DNA from: Elusimicrobiota bacterium
Lineage (GTDB): Bacteria; Elusimicrobiota; Elusimicrobia; F11
NCBI GenBank assembly: GCA_022072025.1
Contig: JAJVIP010000002.1
Span: forward strand, 101,356 to 165,355
DNA: 64,000 bases
Direction: 5' to 3'
The translations under genes and the position numbers were made by a program. Each line of letters begins with the position of its first letter. Position 1 is the first letter of the stretch. The notes beneath the pieces are model-generated. The model saw only the letters and a list, made by a program, of their open reading frames with translations, did no database searches and had not been told where the DNA came from. This document shows positions 28,499-36,758 of this stretch, one piece after another.

Positions 28499-29214
28499 GC
28501 CTGGTCGCAAAGAAATTGGAAAAAAAATACGGCAGTCGACAAGTCGTAAAGGGAATTTCCCTTGAGGTATCCCCTGGTCAAATTGTGGGGCTTTTGGGCC
28601 CCAACGGGGCCGGGAAAACCACCACGTTCTATATGATCGTCGGTTTGGTTCAAGCCGATGCGGGGACAGTGACCATGAATGGGATCAACCTCACCAAAAT
28701 GGCCATGTATCAACGGGCCCGGTCGGGAATCGGCTATTTATCTCAAGAGCCTTCCATCTTTCGCCAATTGAGTGTGGAGGATAATCTGCGAGCCATCCTG
28801 GAGCATCAGCCGGGTTCAAAATCAGATAAAGAAACCAGAATTGATGTCTTGTTGGAAGAATTCGGTTTAACCAAATTACGCAAACAAATGGCGGTAACTT
28901 TATCTGGTGGTGAAAAAAGACGTTGTGAGATCGCTCGGGCTCTCACCACCAACCCCGAAATTCTTTTATTGGATGAACCTTTCGTTGGTATTGATCCGAT
29001 CACAGTGGCCGATATTCAGAGTATGTTGCAGGCTTTGAAAAAACGAGGTTTGGGAATTCTTATTTCTGACCACAATGTTCAGGCCACACTGGAAATTGTG
29101 GACCGGGCCAGCATCGTATATGACGGCGGTATTTTAACTGAAGGTTCTTCTGAAAAATTGTTAACAGATCCAGAAGCTCGGCGAGTTTACCTTGGCGAAA
29201 AATTTAAAATTTAA
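28495..29214 (+). CDS. lptB: LPS export ABC transporter ATP-binding protein LptB
   Basis: LptB drives LPS extraction as part of the inner-membrane LptB2FG complex. It has all ABC ATPase motifs: Walker A LLGPNGAGKTTTFYMI, the Q-loop region, the signature LSGGEKRRCEIARAL, Walker B ILLLDEPFVGIDP and the switch HN in SDHNVQATL. At 239 residues it is the usual length. lptF and lptG are not in this window. In many bacteria rpoN and hpf follow lptB before ptsN; here a 33-bp gap leads straight to the PTS genes. Confidence 0.97.
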   Translation: MSLVAKKLEKKYGSRQVVKGISLEVSPGQIVGLLGPNGAGKTTTFYMIVGLVQADAGTVTMNGINLTKMAMYQRARSGIGYLSQEPSIFRQLSVEDNLRAILEHQPGSKSDKETRIDVLLEEFGLTKLRKQMAVTLSGGEKRRCEIARALTTNPEILLLDEPFVGIDPITVADIQSMLQALKKRGLGILISDHNVQATLEIVDRASIVYDGGILTEGSSEKLLTDPEARRVYLGEKFKI

Positions 29215-29247
29215 TACGATCCCGGAGGTCTTCGTCGGAAATCCACT

Positions 29248-29721
29248 ATGATAACGGAAACTATGAAAGTTCTTGAATTCCTCGATTCAGCATCAATTTG
29301 TTTGGATATTAAAAGCACGTCAAAACAAGAAGCCATCGCAGAGCTCTGTCAGATACTTGAGTCCAACGGAAAGATAAAAAGTGCAGACAATGTGATGGTG
29401 GCGCTCATGGAACGTGAAAAATTAGGGTCAACCGGAATTGGCCAAGGAGTGGCCATACCCCATGGGAAAACAGAAGCGACCACCACCTTGGTTGGGGCGC
29501 TTGGAATTTCGCGAAAGGGAATTCAATTCGATTCCTTGGATGGAGAACCGGTGTTTGTGATGTTTATGTTGGTCGCTCCCAATGATTCCAGTGGACAACA
29601 TCTGAAAGCATTGGCCCGCGTTTCCCGCCTCCTCAAAGATAAATTCTTCCGCCAGGCTGTAAAAGAAGCCAAACAAACTCACGAAATAGAAAAAATCATT
29701 CGAGAAGAAGACGAGTACTAA
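29248..29721 (+). CDS. ptsN: PTS EIIA protein of the nitrogen/fructose family (PtsN-like)
   Basis: A free-standing EIIA domain of 157 residues. The phosphorylation-site motif is GVAIPHGKT with His72. REKLGSTGIGQG before it and FDSLDGEPVFVMFMLVAP after it are typical of the EIIA-Ntr family. It is a regulatory phosphocarrier, not part of a sugar permease. It starts a set of six phosphotransferase and kinase genes with no EIIB or EIIC. It is 4 bp ahead of hprK. ATG 29248 is used; a second ATG lies at 29263. Confidence 0.93.
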   Translation: MITETMKVLEFLDSASICLDIKSTSKQEAIAELCQILESNGKIKSADNVMVALMEREKLGSTGIGQGVAIPHGKTEATTTLVGALGISRKGIQFDSLDGEPVFVMFMLVAPNDSSGQHLKALARVSRLLKDKFFRQAVKEAKQTHEIEKIIREEDEY

Positions 29722-29724
29722 CCC

Positions 29725-30681
29725 TTGAGCCAACTCACGATTAAAGAGTTTTTTGATTCCTGCGCAGATGACCTGAAGCTGGAATGGATTTCCGGGAAAA
29801 CAGGTGAAACTCGGATCGTTAATGTCAGTGACATCAACCGCCCCGGGTTGTCGTTGGCCGGATATTTCGAGTTTTTTAGATCGGAACGAATTCAAATTCT
29901 CGGCCAGGGAGAATATGCCTATCTTCAAACTTTGGACAACGCCCGTCGCCTCGATGTCCTTGGAAAAGTGTTTTCTTTTAAAGATTTACCCTGTGTTATT
30001 TTAACCCATGGTCATGAGCCCACCGCTGAAATTCTCGAACAATCCAACCGCAACAACATTCCTGTTTTTAAAACACAGTTAACAACCGCTCATTTGGTGA
30101 GAGAATTGTCGGTTTATTTGGAACGGCGTTTGGCTCCAATGGTGATGATGCATGGCGTGTTAACGGTGGTGTATAGCCTTGGAGTTTTAATCATGGGAGA
30201 TTCCGGCAGCGGAAAATCCGAGTGTGGTCTTGAGCTCGTTAAAAGAGGACATATTCTTGTATCGGATGACGTGGTGGAAGTTCGACATCATCCCGGAGAC
30301 ATTTTAATTGGATCGGCGGGTCCTTTGCTGAAGCATTATATGGAAGTCAGAGGGTTGGGAATTATTGACGTTAAACAAGTCTTTGGCGTTAGCTCAGTAA
30401 AAGAGAGCGCACGCATTGAGTTGGTTGTTCGCCTCGAAACCGAAAAAGGGGACGGCGAGTACGAACGAATTGGATTGGAAGACAAGACGAAAAATATTTT
30501 AGGAGTGCAAATTCCTGAGGTTGTGTTGCCACTTCGCCCCGGTCGAAACGTGGCCGTGTTGTTGGAAGTGGCGGCTTTAAATCAACGGCTGAAACAAGAT
30601 GGAGTTTTCGCGGCGCGAGACCTCAATCAACAATTGTTGGAAAAAATGGCGCGAGAAAAGGAAAAGGGAGTCAAAGGCTGA
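29725..30681 (+). CDS. hprK: HPr kinase/phosphorylase
   Basis: HprK phosphorylates, and dephosphorylates, Ser46 of HPr in response to metabolite levels. The P-loop is MGDSGSGKSECGLEL at about residue 158, followed by the SDDVVEVRHH motif and the signature EVRGLGIIDVKQVFG. At 318 residues its length is normal. The start is TTG 29725 and has no strong ribosome-binding site. The matching HPr at 31958 has Ser46 in context, so the kinase has its substrate in the same operon. Confidence 0.96.
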   Translation: MSQLTIKEFFDSCADDLKLEWISGKTGETRIVNVSDINRPGLSLAGYFEFFRSERIQILGQGEYAYLQTLDNARRLDVLGKVFSFKDLPCVILTHGHEPTAEILEQSNRNNIPVFKTQLTTAHLVRELSVYLERRLAPMVMMHGVLTVVYSLGVLIMGDSGSGKSECGLELVKRGHILVSDDVVEVRHHPGDILIGSAGPLLKHYMEVRGLGIIDVKQVFGVSSVKESARIELVVRLETEKGDGEYERIGLEDKTKNILGVQIPEVVLPLRPGRNVAVLLEVAALNQRLKQDGVFAARDLNQQLLEKMAREKEKGVKG

Positions 30682-31535
30682 GAGAGGCTTTCCATTGCAT
30701 TATTGTGACTGGTCTTTCAGGTGCTGGTCGCTCTGTGGCTCTTAACGCGCTTGAAGATTTAGGAATTTTTTGCGTCGATAACCTTCCATTACAGCTCCTG
30801 CCCAAGTTGGTTGACCTCTATCATGAAAGTGGCATCCATTTAAAGCAAATTGCTGTGGGCATTGATGTGCGGGTCGGGGTGTTGCTCGATGAAATTACCA
30901 AGTCCCTCCAGGACTTATCTCGCCGCGGAATTACCTACCAGATCATATTTCTTGAGGCCAATGATGAGGTTTTAACCCGTAGATTTTCTGAGACCAGGCG
31001 TCGCCATCCGCTGGGGATGTCATTGGGCGGCGGTATTCGAGAAGAACGACGCAGAACCAAAGCGCTTCGTGAAATTTCCGATCGAATTATCGATACCTCA
31101 CAATCAAACCCCAATCAATTTAAAGAAATTTTGGCGCGGGCCATTCGACTCCAGAAAACCCGGAAAATGTCTATTACGGTAACTTCTTTTGGCTATAAGT
31201 ATGGGATTCCCATGGATGCCGATATTGTGTTGGACGTAAGATTCCTGCCCAATCCCAATTACAAACCGAGTTTAAAGCGGTTGACGGGCCTCCATCCGCG
31301 GGTTTCCAAGTTTGTAATATCGCAAAGATTGACGAGAAAATTTCTTGACTCAGTTAAGACCATGTTGGACTTGACGGTTCCCCAATATGCTTTGGAGGGG
31401 AAAAGTTATTTAACTTTGGCGATTGGTTGCACGGGAGGCCGTCATCGAAGCGTGGCGCTGGCTGAAATGCTGAAAAATTATTTGGCGATGAAAAAGTTTC
31501 CTGTGCGTATTGTTCATCGCGACATCGGAGCGTAA
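30678..31535 (+). CDS. rapZ: RapZ/YvcJ-family nucleotide-binding protein
   Basis: RapZ family protein (RNase adapter in E. coli, YvcJ in Bacillus). The N-terminal P-loop region reads IIVTGLSGAGRSVALNALEDLG, followed by VDNLPLQLLP. The C-terminal ligand-binding part has GIPMDADIVLDVRFLPNPNY and IGCTGGRHRSVALAE, both well conserved. The Walker A lysine is replaced by Arg (GAGRS). GTG 30705 would cut off the first beta-strand. CTG 30678 overlaps the hprK stop as CTGA and has GGGAG at 30666-30670 with 7-nt spacing, so I favour CTG. Size with this start is about 285 residues, normal. Confidence 0.92.
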   Translation: MREAFHCIIVTGLSGAGRSVALNALEDLGIFCVDNLPLQLLPKLVDLYHESGIHLKQIAVGIDVRVGVLLDEITKSLQDLSRRGITYQIIFLEANDEVLTRRFSETRRRHPLGMSLGGGIREERRRTKALREISDRIIDTSQSNPNQFKEILARAIRLQKTRKMSITVTSFGYKYGIPMDADIVLDVRFLPNPNYKPSLKRLTGLHPRVSKFVISQRLTRKFLDSVKTMLDLTVPQYALEGKSYLTLAIGCTGGRHRSVALAEMLKNYLAMKKFPVRIVHRDIGA

Positions 31536-31542
31536 TAAACAC

Positions 31543-31947
31543 ATGATCGGAATTTTAATCTTAACCCACGGCGCTTTTGGCGAAGATATGCTTAAAACGG
31601 CTTGTGGCATTATGCATGAAACGGAAAAGACGGCGGCCCTCAACTTGTCTCGGCGGTTGGATTTCCCGACGCTTCGAAAACGGGTTTCGGAAACCATCAC
31701 CGGTTTAAATGCCGATGGAGGCGTCTTGGTTTTGATTGATGCTTATGGCGGAACCTCATACAACACGTCGCTTCCGCTTATGTCAACATTTCCCATCTCG
31801 CTAGTGACCGGCGTCAATTTACCCATGGTACTTTCGGCTCTCACGAATCGACAAAGAATGATGTTGGACGCTTTGGCAAAAAAAGTGTCAGAAGACGCCA
31901 AAAAAACAATTTCAGTTTTATCTGGAACCAACGTTCCCGCCAGCTGA
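31543..31947 (+). CDS. PTS EIIA protein of the mannose family
   Basis: A second free-standing EIIA, of the mannose/DhaM fold. The phosphorylation-site motif is ILTHGAFGEDML with His9. GGVLVLIDAYGGTSYNTSL is the conserved central part (usually DLxGGSP). At about 134 residues it equals an isolated EIIA-Man domain. There is no EIIB, EIIC or EIID partner in the window, so it is likely a regulatory phosphocarrier. ATG 31543 is preferred over an in-frame upstream codon that lies inside rapZ. Confidence 0.88.
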   Translation: MIGILILTHGAFGEDMLKTACGIMHETEKTAALNLSRRLDFPTLRKRVSETITGLNADGGVLVLIDAYGGTSYNTSLPLMSTFPISLVTGVNLPMVLSALTNRQRMMLDALAKKVSEDAKKTISVLSGTNVPAS

Positions 31948-31957
31948 GGAACTCACT

Positions 31958-32236
31958 ATGGTTCAAAAAGAATACACCATCAGCAACCGTTTGGGCCTGC
32001 ATGCCAGACCAGCTTCGTTGTTCGTGAAAACAACGAGCCGATATACTTCTCAAGTGAAAATTTATAAGGACGACAGGGAAATAGATGGGAAAAGCATCAT
32101 GGGGCTCTTGATGTTGGCGGCAGGACCCGGAACCGTTCTTTTAATTAAGGCCGAGGGGCCGGATGAATCTGATGTTATCAAGGCGTTGGATGATTTATTT
32201 CAACGACATTTTGATGATGACGCGGAAGGAGAGTAG
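31958..32236 (+). CDS. ptsH: Phosphocarrier protein HPr
   Basis: HPr of 92 residues. His15 sits in NRLGLHARPAS, the EI phosphorylation site. Ser46 sits in DGKSIMGLLML, the HprK site, so both regulatory residues are present. It is next to EI (3-bp gap) and the two EIIA proteins. The residue numbering matches the classical HPr exactly. The acidic end (FDDDAEGE) is slightly longer than usual. Confidence 0.96.
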   Translation: MVQKEYTISNRLGLHARPASLFVKTTSRYTSQVKIYKDDREIDGKSIMGLLMLAAGPGTVLLIKAEGPDESDVIKALDDLFQRHFDDDAEGE

Positions 32237-32239
32237 GGT

Positions 32240-34021
32240 TTGAGCGAAGATAAAGATTCAACATTTGTCTTACGTGGCGTGGCCGCGTCTGATGGTATTG
32301 CCATCGGTCCTGCTTTCATTATGGAAGATGAAGATGTTGCCATTCCCCGGTGGGAGGTTCCCAAAGATCGCGTCAAAAGCGAGTTGGCACGTTTTCGATA
32401 TGCCTTGGGTCGGACCAAAGATGAGATGTCCTCTATTCATAACAAAGCACTCAAGGTTTTCGGGAAATCTCATGCGAAGCTCATGGACGCCTACCTGCTC
32501 ATTCTCAATGATCCCTTCCTCAACAAAGATGTCATAAAAATTATTGAAACAGACCGGGTCAACGCTGAATATGCATTAACACAGGTCATCGACCGGACCA
32601 TCAAAGTCATGGAAAATTTTGAAGATGAGTATTTCCGTGACCGAAAATACGACATCATGGACGTGGGGCATAAAATTTTGCGTCATTTGATGGGGCACGA
32701 AAAGAAAACCCTCCATTCCATCAAAGAACCCTCAGTGGTCCTGGCGCACAATCTGACCCCCACAGACACCATGAATCTCAAAGATCACATGGCCATCGGG
32801 TTTGCCACCAATATTGGCGGTAAAACGTCTCACGCCGCGCTGTTGGCTCAGTCCATGACGATTCCCGCTGTTGTTGGAATGCGAGATGTGACCAGTCGGG
32901 TTCGTACGGGCGATATGGTTATCGTCGATGGTCATGAAGGTATTGTCATTGTTAAACCCGATGAAGCCACGGTGGCCAGGTACCGGGCTGACCAAAAACG
33001 AAGGCTGGATGAAGAAAAACGTCTGGAAAAACTCCGTGATTTGCCCGCTCAGACAGTGGATGGTCACCGCGTGACTTTGGCCGCCAATATTGAGGTGTCA
33101 GAGGATGTAAAGGTGGCCTTGAAACAGGGGGCAGAAGGAATCGGCCTTTTTAGAACAGAATTTTTATTCCTCAATCGAAAATCAGCTCCCACTGAAGAAG
33201 AGCAGTATCAAAGTTATAGGCACGCTGTTCGCGCTTCGGTGCCATTTCCCGTCATTGTGCGTACACTCGATTTGGGAGGGGATAAATTAACTCCATTGGG
33301 ATTGGGAGGAATGTCTCCGGAAAGCAATCCCTTCCTTGGGCTTCGAGGAATTCGACTTTGTTTGAAATTTCCAGAAATCTTCAAGACACAATTAAGAGCC
33401 ATTTTGCGGGCATCGGTCGACGGGAAAATTAAAATCATGTATCCCATGGTTTCAGGGTTGGATGAACTGAGAGCCGCGAATTCCCTATTGCAAGAAGTCA
33501 AAAGCGAGATGCGCTCAAGCCTGATCCCTTTCGATGAATCGATGGAGGTGGGCATGATGGTAGAGGTCCCCTCGGCGGCTTTAATGGTGGATATTTTGGC
33601 TCGCGAGGTTGACTTTTTTTCGCTCGGGACCAACGATTTAATTCAATACACCTTGGCCGTGGACCGAGTGAATGAAAATGTGGTGAATTTATATCAACCA
33701 CTCCACTTAGCGGTTCTCCGCCTGATCGATCAAACCGTCAAGGCGGGCCACAACATCGGGAGCAAATGGGTGGGTGTTTGCGGTGAAATGGCCTCAGAAC
33801 CTGACTTGGTCCCTATCTTGGTCGGGTTGGATATTGATGAACTCTCTGTTTCGCCCAGTGCGGTTCCAAAAGTCAAAGAAGTGATTCGTTCCACCAGTTA
33901 TGCCGATTGTGTTCAGTTGACGCGCAACGTGATGAACGCGTCCAGTGTTGAAGCCGCTCAGCGCATATTGCGTTTGTTTGCCATGCAACAAAAACATTCT
34001 GCGCTTCCCGCCGTTCCTTAA
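32240..34021 (+). CDS. ptsI: Phosphotransferase system enzyme I
   Basis: EI takes phosphate from phosphoenolpyruvate and passes it to HPr. The active-site His is in NIGGKTSHAALLAQS (about His198), and the PEP-binding barrel has EGIGLFRTEFLFLNR, RTLDLGGDK and the DFFSLGTNDLIQYTLAVDR motif. It has 593 residues, near the usual 575. TTG 32240 is preceded by AAGGAGAG, which supports the start. It completes the core energy-coupling pair HPr-EI. No GAF domain is present, so this is EI of the sugar type and not PtsP. Confidence 0.96.
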   Translation: MSEDKDSTFVLRGVAASDGIAIGPAFIMEDEDVAIPRWEVPKDRVKSELARFRYALGRTKDEMSSIHNKALKVFGKSHAKLMDAYLLILNDPFLNKDVIKIIETDRVNAEYALTQVIDRTIKVMENFEDEYFRDRKYDIMDVGHKILRHLMGHEKKTLHSIKEPSVVLAHNLTPTDTMNLKDHMAIGFATNIGGKTSHAALLAQSMTIPAVVGMRDVTSRVRTGDMVIVDGHEGIVIVKPDEATVARYRADQKRRLDEEKRLEKLRDLPAQTVDGHRVTLAANIEVSEDVKVALKQGAEGIGLFRTEFLFLNRKSAPTEEEQYQSYRHAVRASVPFPVIVRTLDLGGDKLTPLGLGGMSPESNPFLGLRGIRLCLKFPEIFKTQLRAILRASVDGKIKIMYPMVSGLDELRAANSLLQEVKSEMRSSLIPFDESMEVGMMVEVPSAALMVDILAREVDFFSLGTNDLIQYTLAVDRVNENVVNLYQPLHLAVLRLIDQTVKAGHNIGSKWVGVCGEMASEPDLVPILVGLDIDELSVSPSAVPKVKEVIRSTSYADCVQLTRNVMNASSVEAAQRILRLFAMQQKHSALPAVP

Positions 34022-34032
34022 ACCCCATAGCC

Positions 34033-35820
34033 ATGCCAGATAATATTCGAAACTTCTGTATCATTGCTCACATTGACCACGGGAAATCCACTTTGGCGGA
34101 TCGTTTGTTGGAATTGACGGGCACCATTGCTGTCAGGGATATGCGAGGCCAAATCATGGATGGGATGGAGCTTGAACGGGAACGCGGAATCACGATCAAA
34201 GCAAAATCAGTGCGGATGCAATACCAGGGCAAGATCCTCAATTTGATCGATACCCCCGGTCATGTCGATTTCACATATGAAGTGTCCCGTGCTCTTCATG
34301 CCTGCGAAGGGGCTTTGCTCATTGTCGATGCCAGTCAGGGAGTCGAAGCCCAAACGATGGCCAATGCCACTTTGGCCGCAGAGGCGGGATTAAAGATCAT
34401 CCCCATTATCAATAAAATTGATTTGCCGGCTGCGGATCCTGACCGAGTCCATGAGGAAATTTTTGAAATTCTGGGAATTGAAGACGATCCCCTCCTCATT
34501 AGCGCCAAAACGGGCCAAAATGTATCGGCGGTGTTGGATGCTGTTATTAACCGAATTCCACCTCCCAAAGGTCAAGCGGATGGGCCCGTGGCGGCTCTTT
34601 TATTTGACTCTGTTTTTGATGTGTTTCGCGGTGTCATTATTCATGTTCGGATGATGGAAGGGGAAATCAAGGTCGGAGATAAAGTCCGGTTTATGACCAG
34701 TGGAGATGAATTCACCGTTGAAGAATTGGGGACTCTCGTCATGAAATTACAGCCCACCAAAAAGTTGTCGGTTGGCGAAGTGGGATATTTAATTCTGGGC
34801 ATACGAGATGCCGCTCAAGTTCACATCGGAGACACGGTCACGTCGGTTCTAAAACCCGTCACGCATGCGCTTGCGGGGTATCATGAAGTAAAACCATTTG
34901 TTTTTTGCGGTATGTTTCCCGTTAACTCAAGCGATTATGGGCCATTGAAATCAGCCCTCGAAAAACTTCACCTGACGGATTCCTCCTTTCAATATGAGCC
35001 CGAAACGTCGACCGCTTTGGGCTTTGGCTTCCGATGTGGTTTTTTGGGCCTGCTTCACATGGACATTATTCGCCAACGCTTGGAAAGAGAGTTTGATTTG
35101 AGTTTGATTATCACCGCACCAAACGTGGTGTACCAAGTCAAAGACCGGAAAGGACTTGTATCTGAAATTCACAATCCCTCTGATTTTCCTGCCACCGGGC
35201 ATGAGTCCGAAATTCGTGAACCCTATGTCAAAGCCACCATTTTGACTCCGTCGGATTACACGGGGGCCATTATGCAGCTTTGCCAAGATCGAAGAGGAGT
35301 CATGTTGGATATGAAGTACGTGACCACGACGCGGGTGCGTTTGCAGTATGAATTGCCGCTGGCTGAAATTGTGGTGAATTTCTTTGATCAATTAAAATCC
35401 CTGTCACGTGGATATGCGTCTTTTGATTATGAACCCATGGGGTACAAACCTGGTGATTTGGTGAAACTGGAAATTTTGGTTGCCGGAGAAAACTTGGACG
35501 CGTTGTCGTACGTGGTGCATAAATCCAATGCTTATGCTTGGGGGCGACGAATCACGGAAAAAATGAAAGATCTGATCCCCCGGCAAATGTTTGAGGTGCC
35601 CTTACAAGCGCGTATTGAGGGCCGAATGATTGCGCGTGAGACTGTCCCGGCCTTGCGGAAAGATGTGTTGGCCAAATGTTATGGGGGCGACATTTCTAGA
35701 AAAAGAAAATTACTTGAAAAACAAAAAGAAGGAAAAAAACGAATGAAGCAGTTTGGGACTGTCGAGATTCCACAAGAGGCATTTCTCGCGGTTCTCCAAC
35801 TCTCCGAGGAGAATAAATAA
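34033..35820 (+). CDS. lepA: Elongation factor 4
   Basis: LepA is a ribosomal GTPase that back-translocates or aids ribosome assembly. G motifs: IAHIDHGKSTLADRLL (G1), RERGITIKAKSVRMQY (G2), LIDTPGHVDF (G3), NKIDLPAADP (G4). Later are GIEDDPLLISAKTG and the LepA-specific C-terminal domain with KCYGGDISRKRKLLEKQKEG. 595 residues is the usual length. It overlaps lepB by 1 bp, as in many genomes (lepA-lepB). Confidence 0.97.
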   Translation: MPDNIRNFCIIAHIDHGKSTLADRLLELTGTIAVRDMRGQIMDGMELERERGITIKAKSVRMQYQGKILNLIDTPGHVDFTYEVSRALHACEGALLIVDASQGVEAQTMANATLAAEAGLKIIPIINKIDLPAADPDRVHEEIFEILGIEDDPLLISAKTGQNVSAVLDAVINRIPPPKGQADGPVAALLFDSVFDVFRGVIIHVRMMEGEIKVGDKVRFMTSGDEFTVEELGTLVMKLQPTKKLSVGEVGYLILGIRDAAQVHIGDTVTSVLKPVTHALAGYHEVKPFVFCGMFPVNSSDYGPLKSALEKLHLTDSSFQYEPETSTALGFGFRCGFLGLLHMDIIRQRLEREFDLSLIITAPNVVYQVKDRKGLVSEIHNPSDFPATGHESEIREPYVKATILTPSDYTGAIMQLCQDRRGVMLDMKYVTTTRVRLQYELPLAEIVVNFFDQLKSLSRGYASFDYEPMGYKPGDLVKLEILVAGENLDALSYVVHKSNAYAWGRRITEKMKDLIPRQMFEVPLQARIEGRMIARETVPALRKDVLAKCYGGDISRKRKLLEKQKEGKKRMKQFGTVEIPQEAFLAVLQLSEENK

Positions 35821-36758
35821 TGGAAGCGCGACTTTTTTTCGTGGCCCTTTGGTGTGGCCTGTATGGTTACCTGATCCGACTGGCGATGCGTAAAGAGGAC
35901 CTCATTGAAAATCCGGCGGTTATTATGGTGATTAACAGCCTTTTCTGGATGACTTTTGCGGCCATGGTTGGGATGTTGGTGGCCAGCTATTCAGAAAGAT
36001 TGGATCAAACGACCCGGTTTTCTCTGGTTTTTGGGTTGGTTGGAGGGGTGATTGGAATTGTATCGGGATTGAGAAAATCACGTCAGCCTGAAGCCAGGGA
36101 AGAATTAATACGAGATGATTTGGAATGGGCCGATACGGGGTTTTCCGCCATCTTATTGGCCTCGGTCGTGATGTTTTTTATTGTCCAGGCCTTTAAAATT
36201 CCATCGGGATCGATGCGTATGACCTTTGTGGAGGGAGACCATCTCTTTGTGAATAAATTCATTTACGGTCTGCCCATTCCGTTGACTCAGAAGAAAATTG
36301 TTCCACTTCGAAAAATCAAACAAGGAGACATCGTTATTTTCCGATATCCAGCGCGCAACAAGGACAATCCCCACTATGGCAAAGATTTCATCAAACGGTG
36401 TATTGCTCTTGAAGGGCAGAAGGTGGAAATCATCGACAAAAAAGTTTTTGTAAATGATGTGGAGCTTGTTGAGCCCTATAAACAACATGTGGAAGATAAT
36501 ATTTTTCCCAAGGTGCCTTACGCTCTCCAAGATTTTCAAGAAAAATGGCAAAGCGGACTGTTTGAAGGTCTTGCAGGCAATGACATTCGGGATAATTTTG
36601 GCCCCGTGGTGGTCCCACCCGGTTGTATTCTTGTTATGGGAGACAATCGCGACCGGTCATTCGACTCTCGGTTTTGGGGACCTTTGAAAGTTTCCGCGGT
36701 TAAAGGCCGTGCGTGGTTGCGCTATTGGCCTTTGAAGAGATTTAAGCTGGTGAAATGA
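35820..36758 (+). CDS. lepB: Signal peptidase I with extended N-terminal membrane region
   Basis: LepB cleaves signal peptides at the outer face of the inner membrane. The catalytic dyad is visible: Ser131 in IPSGSM and Lys192 in FIKRCIALEG. MGDNRDRSFDSRFWG is box E. The 312-residue protein has about three hydrophobic helices before the catalytic Ser (around residues 4-20, 33-56 and 63-81), plus the helix just before it (112-127). Most LepB proteins have one or two. ATG 35820 overlaps the lepA stop as TAATG. It overlaps hemW by 4 bp. Confidence 0.94.
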   Translation: MEARLFFVALWCGLYGYLIRLAMRKEDLIENPAVIMVINSLFWMTFAAMVGMLVASYSERLDQTTRFSLVFGLVGGVIGIVSGLRKSRQPEAREELIRDDLEWADTGFSAILLASVVMFFIVQAFKIPSGSMRMTFVEGDHLFVNKFIYGLPIPLTQKKIVPLRKIKQGDIVIFRYPARNKDNPHYGKDFIKRCIALEGQKVEIIDKKVFVNDVELVEPYKQHVEDNIFPKVPYALQDFQEKWQSGLFEGLAGNDIRDNFGPVVVPPGCILVMGDNRDRSFDSRFWGPLKVSAVKGRAWLRYWPLKRFKLVK

